The notes beneath the pieces are model-generated. The model was given only the letters and a program-made list of their open reading frames with translations. It searched no databases and was not told the origin of the DNA. Source: Atrina japonica (lineage: Eukaryota; Mollusca; Bivalvia; Pterioida; Pinnidae). Taken from it: a stretch of DNA of 64,000 nucleotides. Position 1 is the stretch's first letter, and each line of letters begins with the position of its first letter. This document shows positions 1-11,218 of this stretch, one piece after another. Position numbers and translations under genes: made by a program. The DNA lies in the NCBI GenBank assembly GCA_030159075.1, contig BROG01000253.1, positions 434,001 through 498,000 on the forward strand, in the 5' to 3' direction.

Positions 1-493
1 AAAACGCGTTAGTTATCACGTTAAAACGCGTTATTTATCTCGTTAAAACGTGTTAATTATGGTGTTAAAAACGCGATAGTATCTCGTTAAAACGCGTTAT
101 AAACAAATATATAGTATACTAAGTGATCTTGGATTTCTTATGCTGCTGTGAACGGGTACTATCGTAGTTAGGGAGTATCGCGCCATTACAAGTATAGTCC
201 TACCAAACAGTAGAATATACGGAGCACTAGGCGCCCTATTTGCACGTCAGCGTCCGTGTCACCCCCACATATCCTAACCCCCTCATTCCACCTACTCCCA
301 AATTCACCTATACTCCACCCATTTAACCCTCAACTACCCCCTCCCCTTCTTCGGACACGGACGCGCAAATAGGGCAAATATATACTACTCGAAACCCAAT
401 ACGTATCCGCTAATTAATTTCCTGTGCTCTTACGTGGGTGTAAAGCAAATGTCACTTCAATGCAAATATAAACATATAAACTTTTTGTATAAA

Positions 494-778
494 TGTTTGT
501 TTGTTTATTGTTGTTTAACGTCCCACTCAAGAATATTTCACTTATATGGAGACGTCACCAAATGCCGGTGAAGGGCTTCAAATTTTGGCCTATGCTCGGC
601 ACTTACGGCCATTGAGCAGTGAGGGTTATTTAACGTGCCGACACTTACTATGACAGGGGACCTCCAGTTTTTACTGTCTCATCCGAAAGACAGGAAACCA
701 ACCTGTCGCCAGCGGGACTCGAACTCACGACCTCACGATCCAGAGTCGAGCGCGCTACCGACTGAGCCAGGCCGGCTC
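494..778 (-). mobile_element. tRNA-derived SINE, family 1
   Basis: Read on the minus strand, the element begins with a tRNA-like head (A-box-like TGGCTCAGTCGGTAGCGC, B-box-like GAGTTCGAGTCC). It continues through a conserved body (CACACCGG-poor spacer, TGCCGAGCATAGGCC, CACCGGCATTTGGTGACG) and ends in TTGAGTGGGACGTTAAACAA plus a short CAAACAAACA tail. A GTATAAA duplication flanks it (487-493 and 779-785). Other copies lie at 4,014, 5,286, 11,219 and 47,070. It resembles molluscan V-SINE-like elements such as RUDI, but I have not verified that name. Confidence 0.85.
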
Positions 779-989
779 GTATAAAAAATGTAAAAGCCGA
801 TATAAACAATAAAGGTTTAATACCATTTGTCAGCAGCAAATCTTGTATCAATTGCATTGACAATAACAACAATTAAAGAACTACAAATCATTGCAATGGC
901 GTAGGCCTCTATCACGGAAAATGCAGTTTTGTGAAAACTAATGTAACATTCAGCGGTTTTTACTCATTTTACTGACTGACTTTACTTTA

Positions 990-1425
990 GATAAATAACG
1001 CGTTTCAACGAGATAACTGTCGCGTTTTAACGAGATAAATAACGCGTTTTAACGAGATCAATAAACGCGTTTTTAACGAGATACTATCGCGTTTTAACGA
1101 GATAATTAACGCGTTTTAACGAGATAAATAACGCGTTTTAACGAGATACTATCGCGTTTTAACGGGATACTATCGCGTTTTAACGAGATAACTACCGCGT
1201 TTTAACGAGATACTATCGCGTTTTAACGAAATAAATAACGCGTTTTAACGAGATAAATAACGCGTTTTAACGAGATAACTATCGCGTTTTAACGAGATAA
1301 TTAACGCGTTTTAACGAGATAAATAACGCGTTTTAACGAGATACTATCGCGTTTTAACGGGATACTATCGCGATTTAACGAGATAACTACCGCGTTTTAT
1401 CAAGAAAATTAACGCGTTAAAACGA
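990..1425 (+). repeat. ~21-bp tandem minisatellite (right arm of the foldback structure)
   Basis: About twenty consecutive units of the form AACGCGTTTTAACGAGATAAT with small variants (TACTATCG or AACTACCG in place of AAATAACG). The last unit, near 1,410-1,425, flips orientation (TTAACGCGTTAAAACG). Several units are near-identical, which points to recent unequal exchange or slippage. Confidence 0.9.
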
Positions 1426-1746
1426 CATAAATATTTTTTTTTCTTTTCAGAGTGACCCTTATAGGCTTCCGTATCAAAGCACCTGGTCGAAGATTTGGTT
1501 TTCTTTTCATCAATTATTATAGATACTCTAAGTTATTAGGCATAAACGCTTGCAAGAATTAGATATCCATAATTACCGTGACCCATTAAATTATTTTGTC
1601 AAGAATCATCCGTGAAGACGATGGATTAAATTGCCGAATCAACATTTCTTTGAAGCATAAACTCTTAGATCTGAGGAAGATTCCAATCATTTAGCAAATG
1701 AGGTCCTGACATGAGCAACTGTTCAAGCATGTCAAACATTATACAT

Positions 1747-1930
1747 CTTGGGGCTGAGTGGTTAGAGCATTGTGCTTTGAACCATGAAGCGTCTCACTTT
1801 TGGTCAGCGCGGATTCGAGCCCTCTGGAATGTAAGCTGATTTTTTTTGTGAGAAAATTTGCCAGTGGTCTCTTCCCGGGTATATATAGTATGTAGGTTCT
1901 CTCCTCCACCATTAAATACTGGCCGCAATA
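1747..1930 (+). mobile_element. tRNA-derived SINE, family 2 (Leu/Ser-like head)
   Basis: The head GGCTGAGTGGTTAGAGCATT and B-box-like GGATTCGAGCC resemble the A and B boxes of class II (Leu/Ser) tRNAs. The body has TGTGAGAAAATTTGCCAG and TCTCTCCTCCACCATTAA, shared with the other family 2 copies. The tail is degenerate. Confidence 0.7.
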
Positions 1931-2866
1931 ATATGATTGAAAAATTATTTGCTGTTCAAAATTTTAGAAAAAAAACCAGAGAATTTATTGCATTCTTCAT
2001 TTATTTGTCTCATTTCTAGCCAATTGCTTGATATTACAGATCGTCACAGATGTGATACAATTGCCTTAGCGTTCATAAATAGGAACACCGAATTGAACGA
2101 GTTTTTAAACTTTGGCAGCCGGTACAGCCTTAAGAAAACATTCCCAAAATCATAGAAAATTGACAATTACTGTGCAAAATGTTTCAACATTTGCTCGGAA
2201 AATTAGGAATCAAAAGCAAAAAAGTAAAAGATTATCAAGAAAAAGTATTCTGGAGAGTGTAGCAGTGAATGTTAAAGAAGAGTATGATACAGGTCAAGAA
2301 TGTGAAAAGTTACAGATGAATAAAGCTTGGCTTTAAAATCCTTGGCTCATCCCGTCACATTTTCCAGAAAAAAATCACTAGGAAATGCATGTAAGAACTT
2401 CGTTGTTACAGAAATTTACACAAATTCTCAAGTTTTATGGAGCCATTTCCGGGATAATATGATCAACAATAATAAATTATCAACACAAGATGCTTGTATC
2501 AATCACTCATGAAGTTATAAAACAGTAAGTGTTGTAGAATTTTGCATAAAACAAATGCATATTCCCGGTACAGAAACGGATCTGTCATATAGTATACACG
2601 TACATGTGCACGATGTTGATAGAGTAAATCACTATGAACAAACTTTGCATAATTACACCACATTCCCCCGTGTGGACATCATTTTGCCCTCAAAACTTTA
2701 AATACTTTATTGTTACTAAAAATCAGTTAAATGTTTCATTTCGCAAAAATCATAATCGAATTTGTTCCTGTGGATCTTTGAATCCAAATAACCAATATAA
2801 TGAACTATCATGGTCCGTCCGTAATATACAAATTAGGATAATGTTTATATTGGTTGATGAATGGTA
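1931..2866. other. Gene-free stretch, nothing recognised
   Basis: AT-rich DNA. Several short overlapping open frames (for example 1,937-2,155, 2,112-2,336 and 2,634-2,894) show no recognisable motif and may be chance or highly decayed transposon sequence. The gypsy homology on the minus strand stops abruptly near 2,870. Confidence 0.4.
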
Positions 2867-4800
2867 CTACAGCCAACTTACTTCGTCAACATGACCAAGA
2901 TAAAGTACTTCATTCTTTAAAAATTCACATTTTGAAGCTTTTAATTTTAAACCAGCAGAATTGAATGTAAAAAGAATCTCTTCAAGACCCCTTAGATGTT
3001 TATCTATATTAGAACTAAAGAGAATGACATCATCCAAATATATTAGAGTAGTCTTTAATTGCATCCCTCTAAAGATGAGTTCCATACACCTTTGAAACGT
3101 GCATGGGGCATTATAGTCCGAATGGCATCTTAGTGTACTCGTATAACCCATATTTTGTAATAAATGCAGTTTTTGGTTGGTCCACTTTGTAAGTCCATGG
3201 TTGAGGAAACTGATGCTTACGATAAGCAATTTAAATGTGTATCAATACGAGGTAAGGGATACGCATCTTTATTTGTACATTTGTTCAATTTCCTGTAGTC
3301 ACAGCACCATCTAACGGTTCCATCTTTCTTCCTGATCAGAACGATGTTTGATGCCCAACCTGACTTAGATTCTTTGATAGCGCCACTGTCCAACGTAGTG
3401 GTTGTCTTATAGGTGCTGGCATGTCTGTGTCTATTGTGTTCGGCTATGGAGCAAGAACCTAATTCTAGTTTATTTCCAGCAAAAAAATATATATAGTACT
3501 TCTGCCAATTTGTGTTTATGTTTCTGGTTCAAATCATTGTTACACCTTCTTTCATACCGCTCTTTCAAATGTTCTAGTATTCCTGAAAAGTCGACCTTCT
3601 TTTCAGAATCCGAAATCTGTTCTGTTTATTCTTTGGAACATTATCTAACTTCCTTGATGTGTAACAGTCCCAAGGATCTGCTTTCTCGTGAAATACTTCC
3701 TCAAATTGTTTTGCTGTATGGAGTGCACATATAAAACGTACCTCTTGAGCTTAATTGGATATTTTCCTGTATTGACAATCCGCATTGAAACTATTCTGTT
3801 AAATGGATCAACCAAAGGTTGTGCTACCATAAATCCCCTGTATCTTCTGTCAAAGGTTCTATAGATGAATATCATATATCAATTAATTCTGCATTCTCTG
3901 GTTTCCCTTCTGTTATTGCCTCTGATAATGCCAGAATAGCTATTGTCTCATTGACCACCTTGTCTTGCATGCGTGTTATGTCACACTCCAGCCATTCCCC
4001 TCCAATCTTTAATTCTGTCCTTCGGAAGAGACAGTAAAACCCGAGGTCCCGTGTCACAGTAGGTGCCGGTACGTTTAAAAACCATCAATGGCCTTAAGTG
4101 CCGAGTATAGGCCAAAATTTGAAACCCTTAAACGGCATTTGGTGTCGTCTCCATGTGAGTGAAAAATTCTTGAGTGGGACGTTAAACAACAATAAACAAA
4201 CAAAAACCAATCTCTAATCCTCGTCTGTTATTAATGGTGATATCCATATGGTCAACGATTTCACAACCAAGTAATATTTCATTTCGGATAGGTGCTACAT
4301 ATATTGTCCATGTAACCTTCTTTCCTCTCAGAGTAATATCTACATCGGCTTCTCCACTTGAGGTTAATTTTTTCCTGCTTCTTCTACAGCTAAACCCCCC
4401 GCTGCTTACTTTAGTGATGGTATTTGAACTTCTGGAATTTGCTTGAATTTATCCTCACCAAGGACCGGCACCGGTATTCATTACCGCATCCATTTTAACC
4501 CCTACCACCATTATCGGAGCTCTAATCGTTACTGCTCGGACTCTACCCAACACTAGGTCCTTGACTTGAACATTTTGGTCTCTGTCCTCCGATTTCGCCG
4601 ATGTATATATATTTGTTCTACAAAGATTCAAGGTTCTACATCCAAAACTGTAGGAAGAGTTGTTTACACAAGAGAGGTACCCTACTTTCTCCGTCCGCCC
4701 GCCCGACATTCACCACACTATAACCCGGGTTGCAATGTGTGCAACCCGGCCAAAAATGGCACCTTTTGCCGAGTACAAAAGTTAGTGTCATCTCGCCTTC
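2867..4800 (-). pseudogene. Decayed Ty3/gypsy retrotransposon gag-pol fragment
   Basis: Read on the minus strand, the domain order matches a Ty3/gypsy polyprotein. At about 4,740-4,790 there is a degenerate CCHC-like zinc-knuckle segment (GKRCHFWPGC). An aspartic-protease region follows at about 4,455-4,510, where the active-site-like motif reads NTGAG instead of DTGA. Protease C-terminal sequence (IRNEILLGCEIVDHMDI) lies at about 4,230-4,320. A linker with PLVDPFNRIV follows at 3,645-3,875, then the reverse transcriptase fingers and palm at about 3,410-2,870 (KKDGTVRWCCDYRKLN, DAYPLPRID, and the catalytic YLDD box at about 3,035). Frameshifts and stops interrupt every domain. No RNase H, integrase or LTRs are visible, and the 3' end is missing. 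A truncated SINE splits the protease region. It is dead; only the family assignment is firm. Confidence 0.85.
4014..4206 (+). mobile_element. 5'-truncated SINE family 1 inserted in the gypsy pol remnant
   Basis: Only the body and tail of family 1 are present (GAGGTCCCGTGTCACAGTAGG to TTGAGTGGGACGTTAAACAA plus AATAAACAAACA); the tRNA head is lost. An imperfect 12-bp duplication, CCAATCTTTAAT (4,002-4,013) and CCAATCTCTAAT (4,207-4,218), marks the insertion. Gypsy protease-linker homology resumes on both sides. The truncation is typical of target-primed reverse transcription. Confidence 0.85.
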
Positions 4801-5276
4801 TAAGGACTTTATTTTTTTATTATTTCTTTTTTAAACACATTTTATTATGGCAAATGGCCAGGATTTTAAAATACCCTCTCCATTTCCACCTGTCTAGGGA
4901 GTATGGGGAATATTAGATTACTGGTGGCCACGTACCATACACTGTGAACACACAAAAACAACATGCACACATTTACATGGAGTGTCTGCTAAGGACTTTA
5001 TAACATGCAGAACGAATCCAGATAAAGTTGGTATGTTGTTCCATGACGCCTGATAGTGATCTTTCCGTTGGATATATAATCAGAACAGATGCAGCATTCA
5101 TACACGTCATTTTCTGAGTAATACTAATGAAAAATAATTTACTACCGAGATCAGATTCTCAGAGAAATGAATATTTATGACTATTGTAAATTTAAATTCT
5201 GCAACCTCAAAGACTTTCTAAACTTGGTATATGACATTTTCTCCAGTTTCATCTAACTAGGTTTACCATTGCCTGA
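4801..5276. other. Gene-free stretch
   Basis: AT-rich DNA beyond the degenerate gag end. It may hold further decayed gag or LTR sequence, but I see no domain and no long direct repeat. Confidence 0.3.
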
Positions 5277-5285
5277 ATATGGCTT

Positions 5286-5572
5286 AGAGAACGGGCCTGG
5301 CCCAGTCGGTAGCGCGCTCGACTCTTGATCGTGAGGTCGTGAGTTGGAGTCCAGTCGGCGGCAGGTCGGTTTCCAGTCCTTCGGTTGAGACAGTAAAAAC
5401 CGAGGTCCTGTGTCACAGTAGGTGTCGACACGTTAAAATCACTGCTGAATGGTTGAAGTGGCGACCATAAACCAAAATTTGAAGTTTTTCATCGGCATTT
5501 TGGTGACATCCCCATATGAGTGAAAGATTCTTGAGTGGGACGTTAAACAACAATAAACAAACATAACAAAGG
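5286..5572 (+). mobile_element. SINE family 1, full-length
   Basis: Starts with GGGCCTGGCCCAGTCGGTAG (A-box region) and has GTCGTGAGTTGGAGTCC (degenerate B box), the conserved body, and a tail ending CAATAAACAAACATAACAAA. A 9-bp duplication, ATATGGCTT, flanks it (5,277-5,285 and 5,573-5,581), which supports the boundaries and a retrotransposition origin. Confidence 0.9.
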
Positions 5573-5689
5573 ATATGGCTTCAGATGATTGTGGTGCACA
5601 ACACGTGGTTTGGTTCTTTGGTTTCTTTTGATTTTGTATACAACACTGAAGGAAAAATAATTCTTATATTTATATATACATTAAAACTT

Positions 5690-5850
5690 GCTGTAGTGGC
5701 CACCTGTGTATAAACACCACCTTGTCGTTTTTTTGCTGTCCTACCATTTGTGTATAAATCAACCTCTATATGAAGACCACCTCCCTATATAGACTGGTTT
5801 TGTTGTGTCCGCAAGAGCGTCTTTATATAAAGTTTCACTGTATTTCTATT
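5690..5850. repeat. Dispersed repeat fragment ('gtggtctttata' type)
   Basis: Contains CTTGCTGTAGTGGCCACC, several GTGTATAAA...CACC motifs and the end AAAGTTTCACTGTA. Similar CAAGGTTCCACTGTA or CAAGGTTTCACTGTA ends occur at about 53,945 and 52,265, so this looks like one terminus of a dispersed non-coding element. Confidence 0.45.
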
Positions 5851-6107
5851 TTCTGTGAAATTGTAGTCACCTGGATACGGAGTTCATTCTATATAACTGA
5901 CTTTTCGGGTGGGGGTCATATGACGTAACAGCTGTGTGACATGAGAAGTAGTTCTCTAAATACTAATACTAAATGGAATTAAGATTTATTTTCCTTTTTT
6001 CATATCATTTTGAAAGAAACTAGTGATATGAAAAATCTTGAATACTTATTTTCAGATTTGGTTCGTGGTTATTAATATTCAACTGATCGGTGGAGGAGAG
6101 TTTTGAT

Positions 6108-6445
6108 TTGATTTGATTTTTTGTTTTACGCCATACTCAACAATCTTTCAGTCATATGATGGCTTTCAGTTTATATTGGTGGGGGAGAAATCCCGGTTAC
6201 CCGGGTAAAGATCACCGACCTTCCGCAGGGGGCCTCCGTGGCCGAGTGGTTAGAGCATTGCGCTTTAAATCACAAGGCCTCTCACCTCTGGTTCGAATCC
6301 CGCTAGGGTAATTTCGAATTAAGTGGCAAAGTTTGCCAGTTTTCTTGCGGAAGGTCGGTGGTCTTTAAACCGGGTAACCGGGGTTTCTCCTCCACCAATG
6401 TCTGTTTAAAAGTTAATTCTCGACACCTTCATTATGGAAACCCCG
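6108..6445. mobile_element. Head-to-head pair of SINE family 2 segments
   Basis: Positions 6,108-6,230 are a family 2 body and tail on the minus strand (TTTACGCCATACTCAACAAT, then ACCGACCTTCCGCAGG). A plus-strand copy follows directly from 6,231 with a good tRNA-like head (CTCCGTGGCCGAGTGGTTAG, B box TCTGGTTCGAATCC) and body (TTGCGGAAGGTCGGTGG, TTTCTCCTCCACCAA). The two halves are inverted repeats and could fold into one long hairpin. Confidence 0.75.
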
Positions 6446-7076
6446 TATAGGCTTATAAATAAATAGATACATGTGTTAAGTATTGATCAGCTGATCATAT
6501 ATTTTATAACGCGATAATTATATAGAGTATCCCATCAATAACTGAGAAACCTAAGAGCACTACTTATGTTCGGCATTGACATTGCATGTTTTGAGAAAAC
6601 AAGATGGGCCTCAGAATTACCAAGGGTTGGAGATGAAATGGGAGATGGAGCCGAATTCACATGAGGTGAGTGACCGAATATTTTTGACAGGAACACCCGG
6701 TGAAGGCTAAGCGACCTGTTTATCAGAGATATTAGACACAATTGCACTATGCTTAACTCTCTTTTTTCTGTTTCATAGACAAGTTGCGGTTGTAACTGCG
6801 AAGCGAACATTCATTTCTGTAGCCTGTACTTCTGGTCTTACCATGACCTAGATCTATTGCAATATGAACCTGTACTACTGACGTAGTATACAGTAGGCCC
6901 TAGCCTTGCGTTTCTGATTTCTTTCTATGATTTTTGTTTGTTTTGTGGTAATGTATGGAATTTATTGGAATAAATAAATAAGAAATTAATACGTGATAGT
7001 GTATTCTTTATTGATTCGTTCATATGTTGAAATTTCTGAGAAAACTTGTCCGACAAATAAATAGAAGAGGTTTCCT
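6446..7076. other. Gene-free stretch
   Basis: No repeat or coding feature recognised. The 91-codon minus-strand open frame at 6,535-6,810 has no motif I know. Confidence 0.35.
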
Positions 7077-7445
7077 AAATAGGGGTCGCCCCGTTATTCC
7101 GACGTCCCACTAGTCCGACACCCAATTAGTCCGACGCCCCACTAGCCCGACACACCATTAGAGTCATAGATTAGGATAGTTCTGTGGCTTTTCAAGTTCT
7201 ATGTTAGGATTTTCGGAAATCTACAAGAAATATAAGTGTCACGGATAGGCTATTGATATCAATTAGTTTGTTTTGTATCAAGAACATCCCATTAAAATAG
7301 TTCCCCATTCTTTTCGAAATGATTTTGTTTTTTCATATGTGTATGGATTTGTATAAAATTTTAATAACATGTATCTGAAGGATAGGTTTAGTTTTGGTGT
7401 TTACATGTGATTAAGATGGAAGTAGCGTAATGTACCCGATATATC

Positions 7446-7585
7446 ATAGGCGTCCGAAGCAAATTGAAAGGGGGGGGGGCTAAACCAACTTAAAACACAC
7501 ACACACACGTCCCAATTATCAACACCTATGTCTATCTTTGCAAAAAAGGGGGGGCTAAGCCCCCCCCCGTTCCGACGCCTATGTA
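7446..7585. mobile_element. Small hairpin MITE nested in the foldback element
   Basis: The left arm, CATAGGCGTCCGAAGC followed by a G run and CTAA, pairs with the right arm TTAGCC plus a C run and GTTCCGACGCCTATG. The arms form a ~30-bp imperfect inverted repeat around a ~70-bp loop with a short (AC)n. There is no coding capacity. Confidence 0.6.
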
Positions 7586-8012
7586 TATAAACATCAAAAT
7601 ACATCTTTAGAACCGGCTTAGACGACATGCGATTGGTTATTTACACTTACATTTCGTCCACTTCCGTGTATCCTTTGAAAACATTTAAAGACGATTGCTT
7701 TGACAATTGTGATCGGTTGATTTTTAAAACTGCCGTCTAATTCTTTTATTATTCAAATTTCTGTGTTCTCTATTAACTATAATTATGTTCGTTTTTTAAA
7801 TATCTCGATATTGCAAAATTTTTTGCACTTCCTATTTGCAGTAGATAAGCAAGGACATTCACTTTGTCTGTCTTTGACATTGACGATTTCATATAGATTA
7901 CATAATAATTTGGCGTTTTGTATGATTAATTTACAAGAGTTAAGCACTAGATACATTAAAAGGCATCACGTGATCGTTTGAGAGTTACTTCTTTACTTAT
8001 TAGGCTAGGAAC

Positions 8013-8090
8013 AATCTTGCCGTGGTCTAGTGTTAGAGCGTTCGACTTGCAAGTACAAGGTACCAGGTTCGAAATCGGTACCAACGTGTC
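8013..8090 (+). pseudogene. tRNA-like segment (SINE head or tRNA pseudogene)
   Basis: Contains A-box-like TGGTCTAGTGTTAGAGCG and B-box-like CAGGTTCGAAATC at plausible spacing, within the right end of the foldback element. Stems are imperfect and I cannot assign an isotype, so it is probably a SINE head rather than a working tRNA. Confidence 0.45.
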
Positions 8091-8134
8091 GGACTAATGG
8101 GGCGTCGGAATATCGGGGCTGTCCCCTAAATACC

Positions 8135-9829
8135 CATGTATTCCTGCGCCAAAAAGTAAACCGGTTAACATTTGGGTCACGTGACGACCTACCACTTGTT
8201 TTACTGGAAAAGCTATACAATCGTTCTGTATACCTACAAGGAAGGAAATTACAGTCGGTATGTAAATATTTCCATTTATCACTGTAATAAATTTCTAAAT
8301 TGAAATGAACATGTGCACGTTAATGTTGTTTAAATAATGATTAGATATTTATCTATCGCAATTCATTGCGTCAATACACTTATCAAAATAGAATTCTCCA
8401 CAACACGGAAGAGAGTTTATTAATATGTTTTAGATGCTTTAATGAAGGCAAGTATTGTCCCTACCATGTATATCCAAAGATTCGATCGTGAACGTCAGCA
8501 CAATAAATAAAATACGTTTATAAATAAGTTAATATTTTAACTGCTATCTGTCAAATCAAAGACACTCGTCTGGTTTTTTAAATATAGATGTCCACTGCGA
8601 TTGCTGATTAAACACCAAATACCAAAAATAGAGATGATCTTTTGCAGTGTCTCAGTGGGGCTTAAGGATGTACCAATCTAAGTGCAATTGTGAATTCAAG
8701 GGAGGTAAGCACGTCAATCTTATCCAAAAACTATAATCGTGATCTTGTCTAAACGCCCGTTTTCTCCTTATAGATGAAAACAACCGCCAAAATATTTTTG
8801 CTATTTTCATTTTGAATAATCTCCTACATCTCACTAGCTCTATTTTCAGATTTAACCATCTGGTTAAGAGAGAAAACGTATTAGACCGCTTTGGTACGTT
8901 GAAACAGACAATGGAAGCTGGTAAAAATATCGAAATAGATACGAGATCATGTCTGTTTCAGTTAACATCAGTTTCAGCTTGTTCAGAACAGGAGGCATTT
9001 GTGTTTACAGAAGTAAAAATAACATTCAGTTAAACTTTCGTAAACGTTTTGTGTCAATTTCATTTTACCCAAAATAAAACTGCTGTATGAATCCTGTTTC
9101 AGTTTTGAACATTCTACTTCTGATAAATCGGACATTCATCTCTTTTTTTAAATCGAGATGTTTTGCGTCGCTCATGTGATACGGCGAAATGCAAAATATG
9201 CTCTTTACATGTTGAATGTACCAATCCCAGAAAATGTTTTGAATATAACACATCAAACTTTGAATTTGCACATGAACCCGAATTCATCTCACCATCTAAG
9301 TTAAATATATCATAATATATTTCTATCAACTACATCTACAATTTTCTCATTCCATTTCATACGTCACCGTTTCGTTTTATTATTAGCCCGCTGGTGTTTA
9401 TACCAGATAAATAATTTTAGGTATAACATTGAAAAAAAAAACATAAAACGCAGTGGCCATGTAAAAAGGCAGATATCGCGGGATTTCAGCGTGACATGCA
9501 ACGTCAAACTTCCCAGCATAATCCGACGAGACCTAATGCCACATTGACTCGAACTTTCAAATTAAGAGTTGACCTTGTTTTGAGGTACGGAGCTGAAACT
9601 ACTGGACCAAGGGGACTCATGTTGTGAAAACTTAGATATACTTTAACCAGGACTTCTAAATAATTGTTTTGCATGACAACGTTTTACACAGTTTCATTTG
9701 AAGTATAAAGAATCCACAAAACGAAAGCTATATGGACTTGGAACATATTGTTTGTAAAATGTATTAAACAAATCAATTTTTTACAATAGTGTAAGCATAA
9801 ATACTAACGTATTAATCTTCAGGATGTAC
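8135..9829. other. Gene-free stretch, nothing recognised
   Basis: AT-rich single-copy-looking DNA. Short open frames at 8,652-9,329 have no recognisable domains and overlap each other on both strands. Confidence 0.4.
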
Positions 9830-9950
9830 AAATCTGCTGAACATTGGACAAACACGGACCTCTGGAAATCTAGAGATGGGATCAGGTGCCATGGAGGAGT
9901 AGGCATCCCCTGTTGACCAGTCACATCCGCCGTGAGTCCACAGTCAAATT
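9830..9950 (+). repeat. Fragment of a dispersed repeat with GATCAGGTGCCATGGAGGAG
   Basis: The segment from about 9,835, with TGGACAAACACGGACCTC, GGTGCCATGGAGGAGTAGGC and CCGCCGTGAGTCC, matches from memory a repeat that is frequent in bivalve genomes. It has no second copy in this window. Confidence 0.4.
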
Positions 9951-10000
9951 AAATGTATGAGGAATATATCCTCGTCACAACTGGTATAATAAAATCTATA

Positions 10001-10243
10001 AAACCTGGCGGGATGGAGTCGTTTAAACCATTTCTTGACCTTGGCGAGTGTAAATTCTAGGTAATAAAGCATATCATTAAAATAACAATGACAAGTGTAA
10101 TCGATCCTACTCGTCACCATGCATTAGAGAGTATCCAGTGAAGAATAAAACATTTTCCCTGTGCAGCTTGTCATAACCGAAAAGTGAGTAGAATCATCCG
10201 TATGATAGTGTTACTCCGCCCAGCCATCTTATGTGACTCGGAC
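10001..10243 (-). repeat. ~240-bp dispersed repeat, copy 1
   Basis: Reverse complement of the segment at 26,878-27,105. Shared blocks are GAGTCACATAAGATGGC, ATCATACGGATGATTCTA, CACTTTTCGGTTATGACAAG and GACTCCATCCCGCCAGG. The order is conserved with small indels. A shorter third copy lies at 11,698-11,882. No coding sequence. Confidence 0.75.
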
Positions 10244-10539
10244 AATACATCCGCTATCAAGCAGGTAAGTCAAAGTTTCATTTAGTGAAACACAGCAAGA
10301 GGGAACTTTCGAGTTAGCCCGGATTACCGTAAATGTTATGATCATTTATTTGCGCCTTTTCGATTTTGTTCCTCATACGTTCTTTACCTGCAACGTATAT
10401 GCAAATGTCCTTATGTTTGAGCGCATTAACTTTATTTGTGTAAAGAAATCCAAGAGACTCTTAAAACATACCACACTGGGTTATTTACTTGAATGCCAAA
10501 TTACTGAAATGTAACAGGCGGGGAAATGTAATGTGTGGA

Positions 10540-10616
10540 CAGACCGGGAATCGAACTCATGACCTTCCGAACAGTAGCATTTACCTATATTTATGCCCTG
10601 CTACTGTTCGGAAGTC
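10540..10616 (-). repeat. tRNA-like B-box fragment ending in a perfect hairpin
   Basis: CCGGGAATCGAACTCATGAC reads as a B-box/T-arm on the minus strand. It runs into an inverted repeat: GACCTTCCGAACAGTAGCA (10,561-10,579) against TGCTACTGTTCGGAAGTC (10,599-10,616), one base short of perfect, with a 19-base loop. Confidence 0.5.
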
Positions 10617-11218
10617 GGTATATATATATATTGCCGAAACCGGAAATATTGTTGAGAAATAATGTGGAATCACGTAACTTGTGATAATAAACGCAGGATT
10701 ATAACGGTATTGCCGATATATATGGATGGAGAAGCCATTTGTCATATAGCCTGATTGTTCAGTAATTTCCTGTTTGTGTCTATATAAAGTAAAATGTACT
10801 AGTATGCAGCGTTTGGATATATCTCATTGCCATACGTAAGAAGATTGTCATTAATTATTGACACAATTTCGTCGATATATCTAAATGTCAAATTAAAGGC
10901 AACTGCTAGTTATTTCTTCTTTTGATTCAGAAGTCTTCTTTATATGCATAAAGGAACAGGTCTACCAACATAGGGGCACAATTGGCCCCATGGGAATGCC
11001 GACAGTTTGCTGAAAGACCTGATCAATAATGTAGTAAAAGTTCATATAAAGTTCGTGTAGAGTCTAAAAATGGACTTTATTTAGATATGAGGTCTTACGG
11101 TGAAATTGACCGTTCGGCAAGGGATTCTCACTCCCCCAAGACACCTGAGCCCATTTGTAGATTTTACAGAGGTCCTCGTTTGTCCAGTGATCACTATATA
11201 TATATGTTGTCGTATGAC

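Larger units (their letters stand above)
1..1430. mobile_element. Foldback-like element with inverted minisatellite arms (left end cut by window)
   Basis: Positions 1-107 hold about five degenerate ~21-bp units containing AACGCGTTA and TCTCGTTAAAA. Positions about 990-1,420 hold about twenty units of the same repeat in the opposite orientation (TTTTAACGAGATAAATAACG). The two tracts therefore form inverted arms around a core of about 870 bp. Such arms of tandem repeats are the hallmark of foldback elements. The core contains a smaller inverted repeat (about 231-261 against 353-383, sharing CCCTATTTGC and GCGTCCGTGTC) and a SINE at 494-778. No coding sequence is seen. The left end lies outside the window, so its length and any target duplication cannot be judged. 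Confidence 0.6.
7082..8128. mobile_element. Foldback/MITE-like element, GTCCGACAC family, copy 1
   Basis: The left terminus begins GGGGTCGCCCCGTTATTCCG and continues GACGTCCCACTAGTCCGACA. The right terminus read in reverse begins GGGGACAGCCCCGATATTCC and continues GACGCCCCATTAGTCCGACA. These are clear terminal inverted repeats built from degenerate ~16-17-bp subunits. TAAATA occurs on both sides (7,076-7,081 and 8,129-8,134), a likely 6-bp target duplication. The core has no coding sequence but holds a nested hairpin (7,446-7,585) and a tRNA-like segment near the right end. A second copy lies at 47,861-48,253. Confidence 0.75.
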
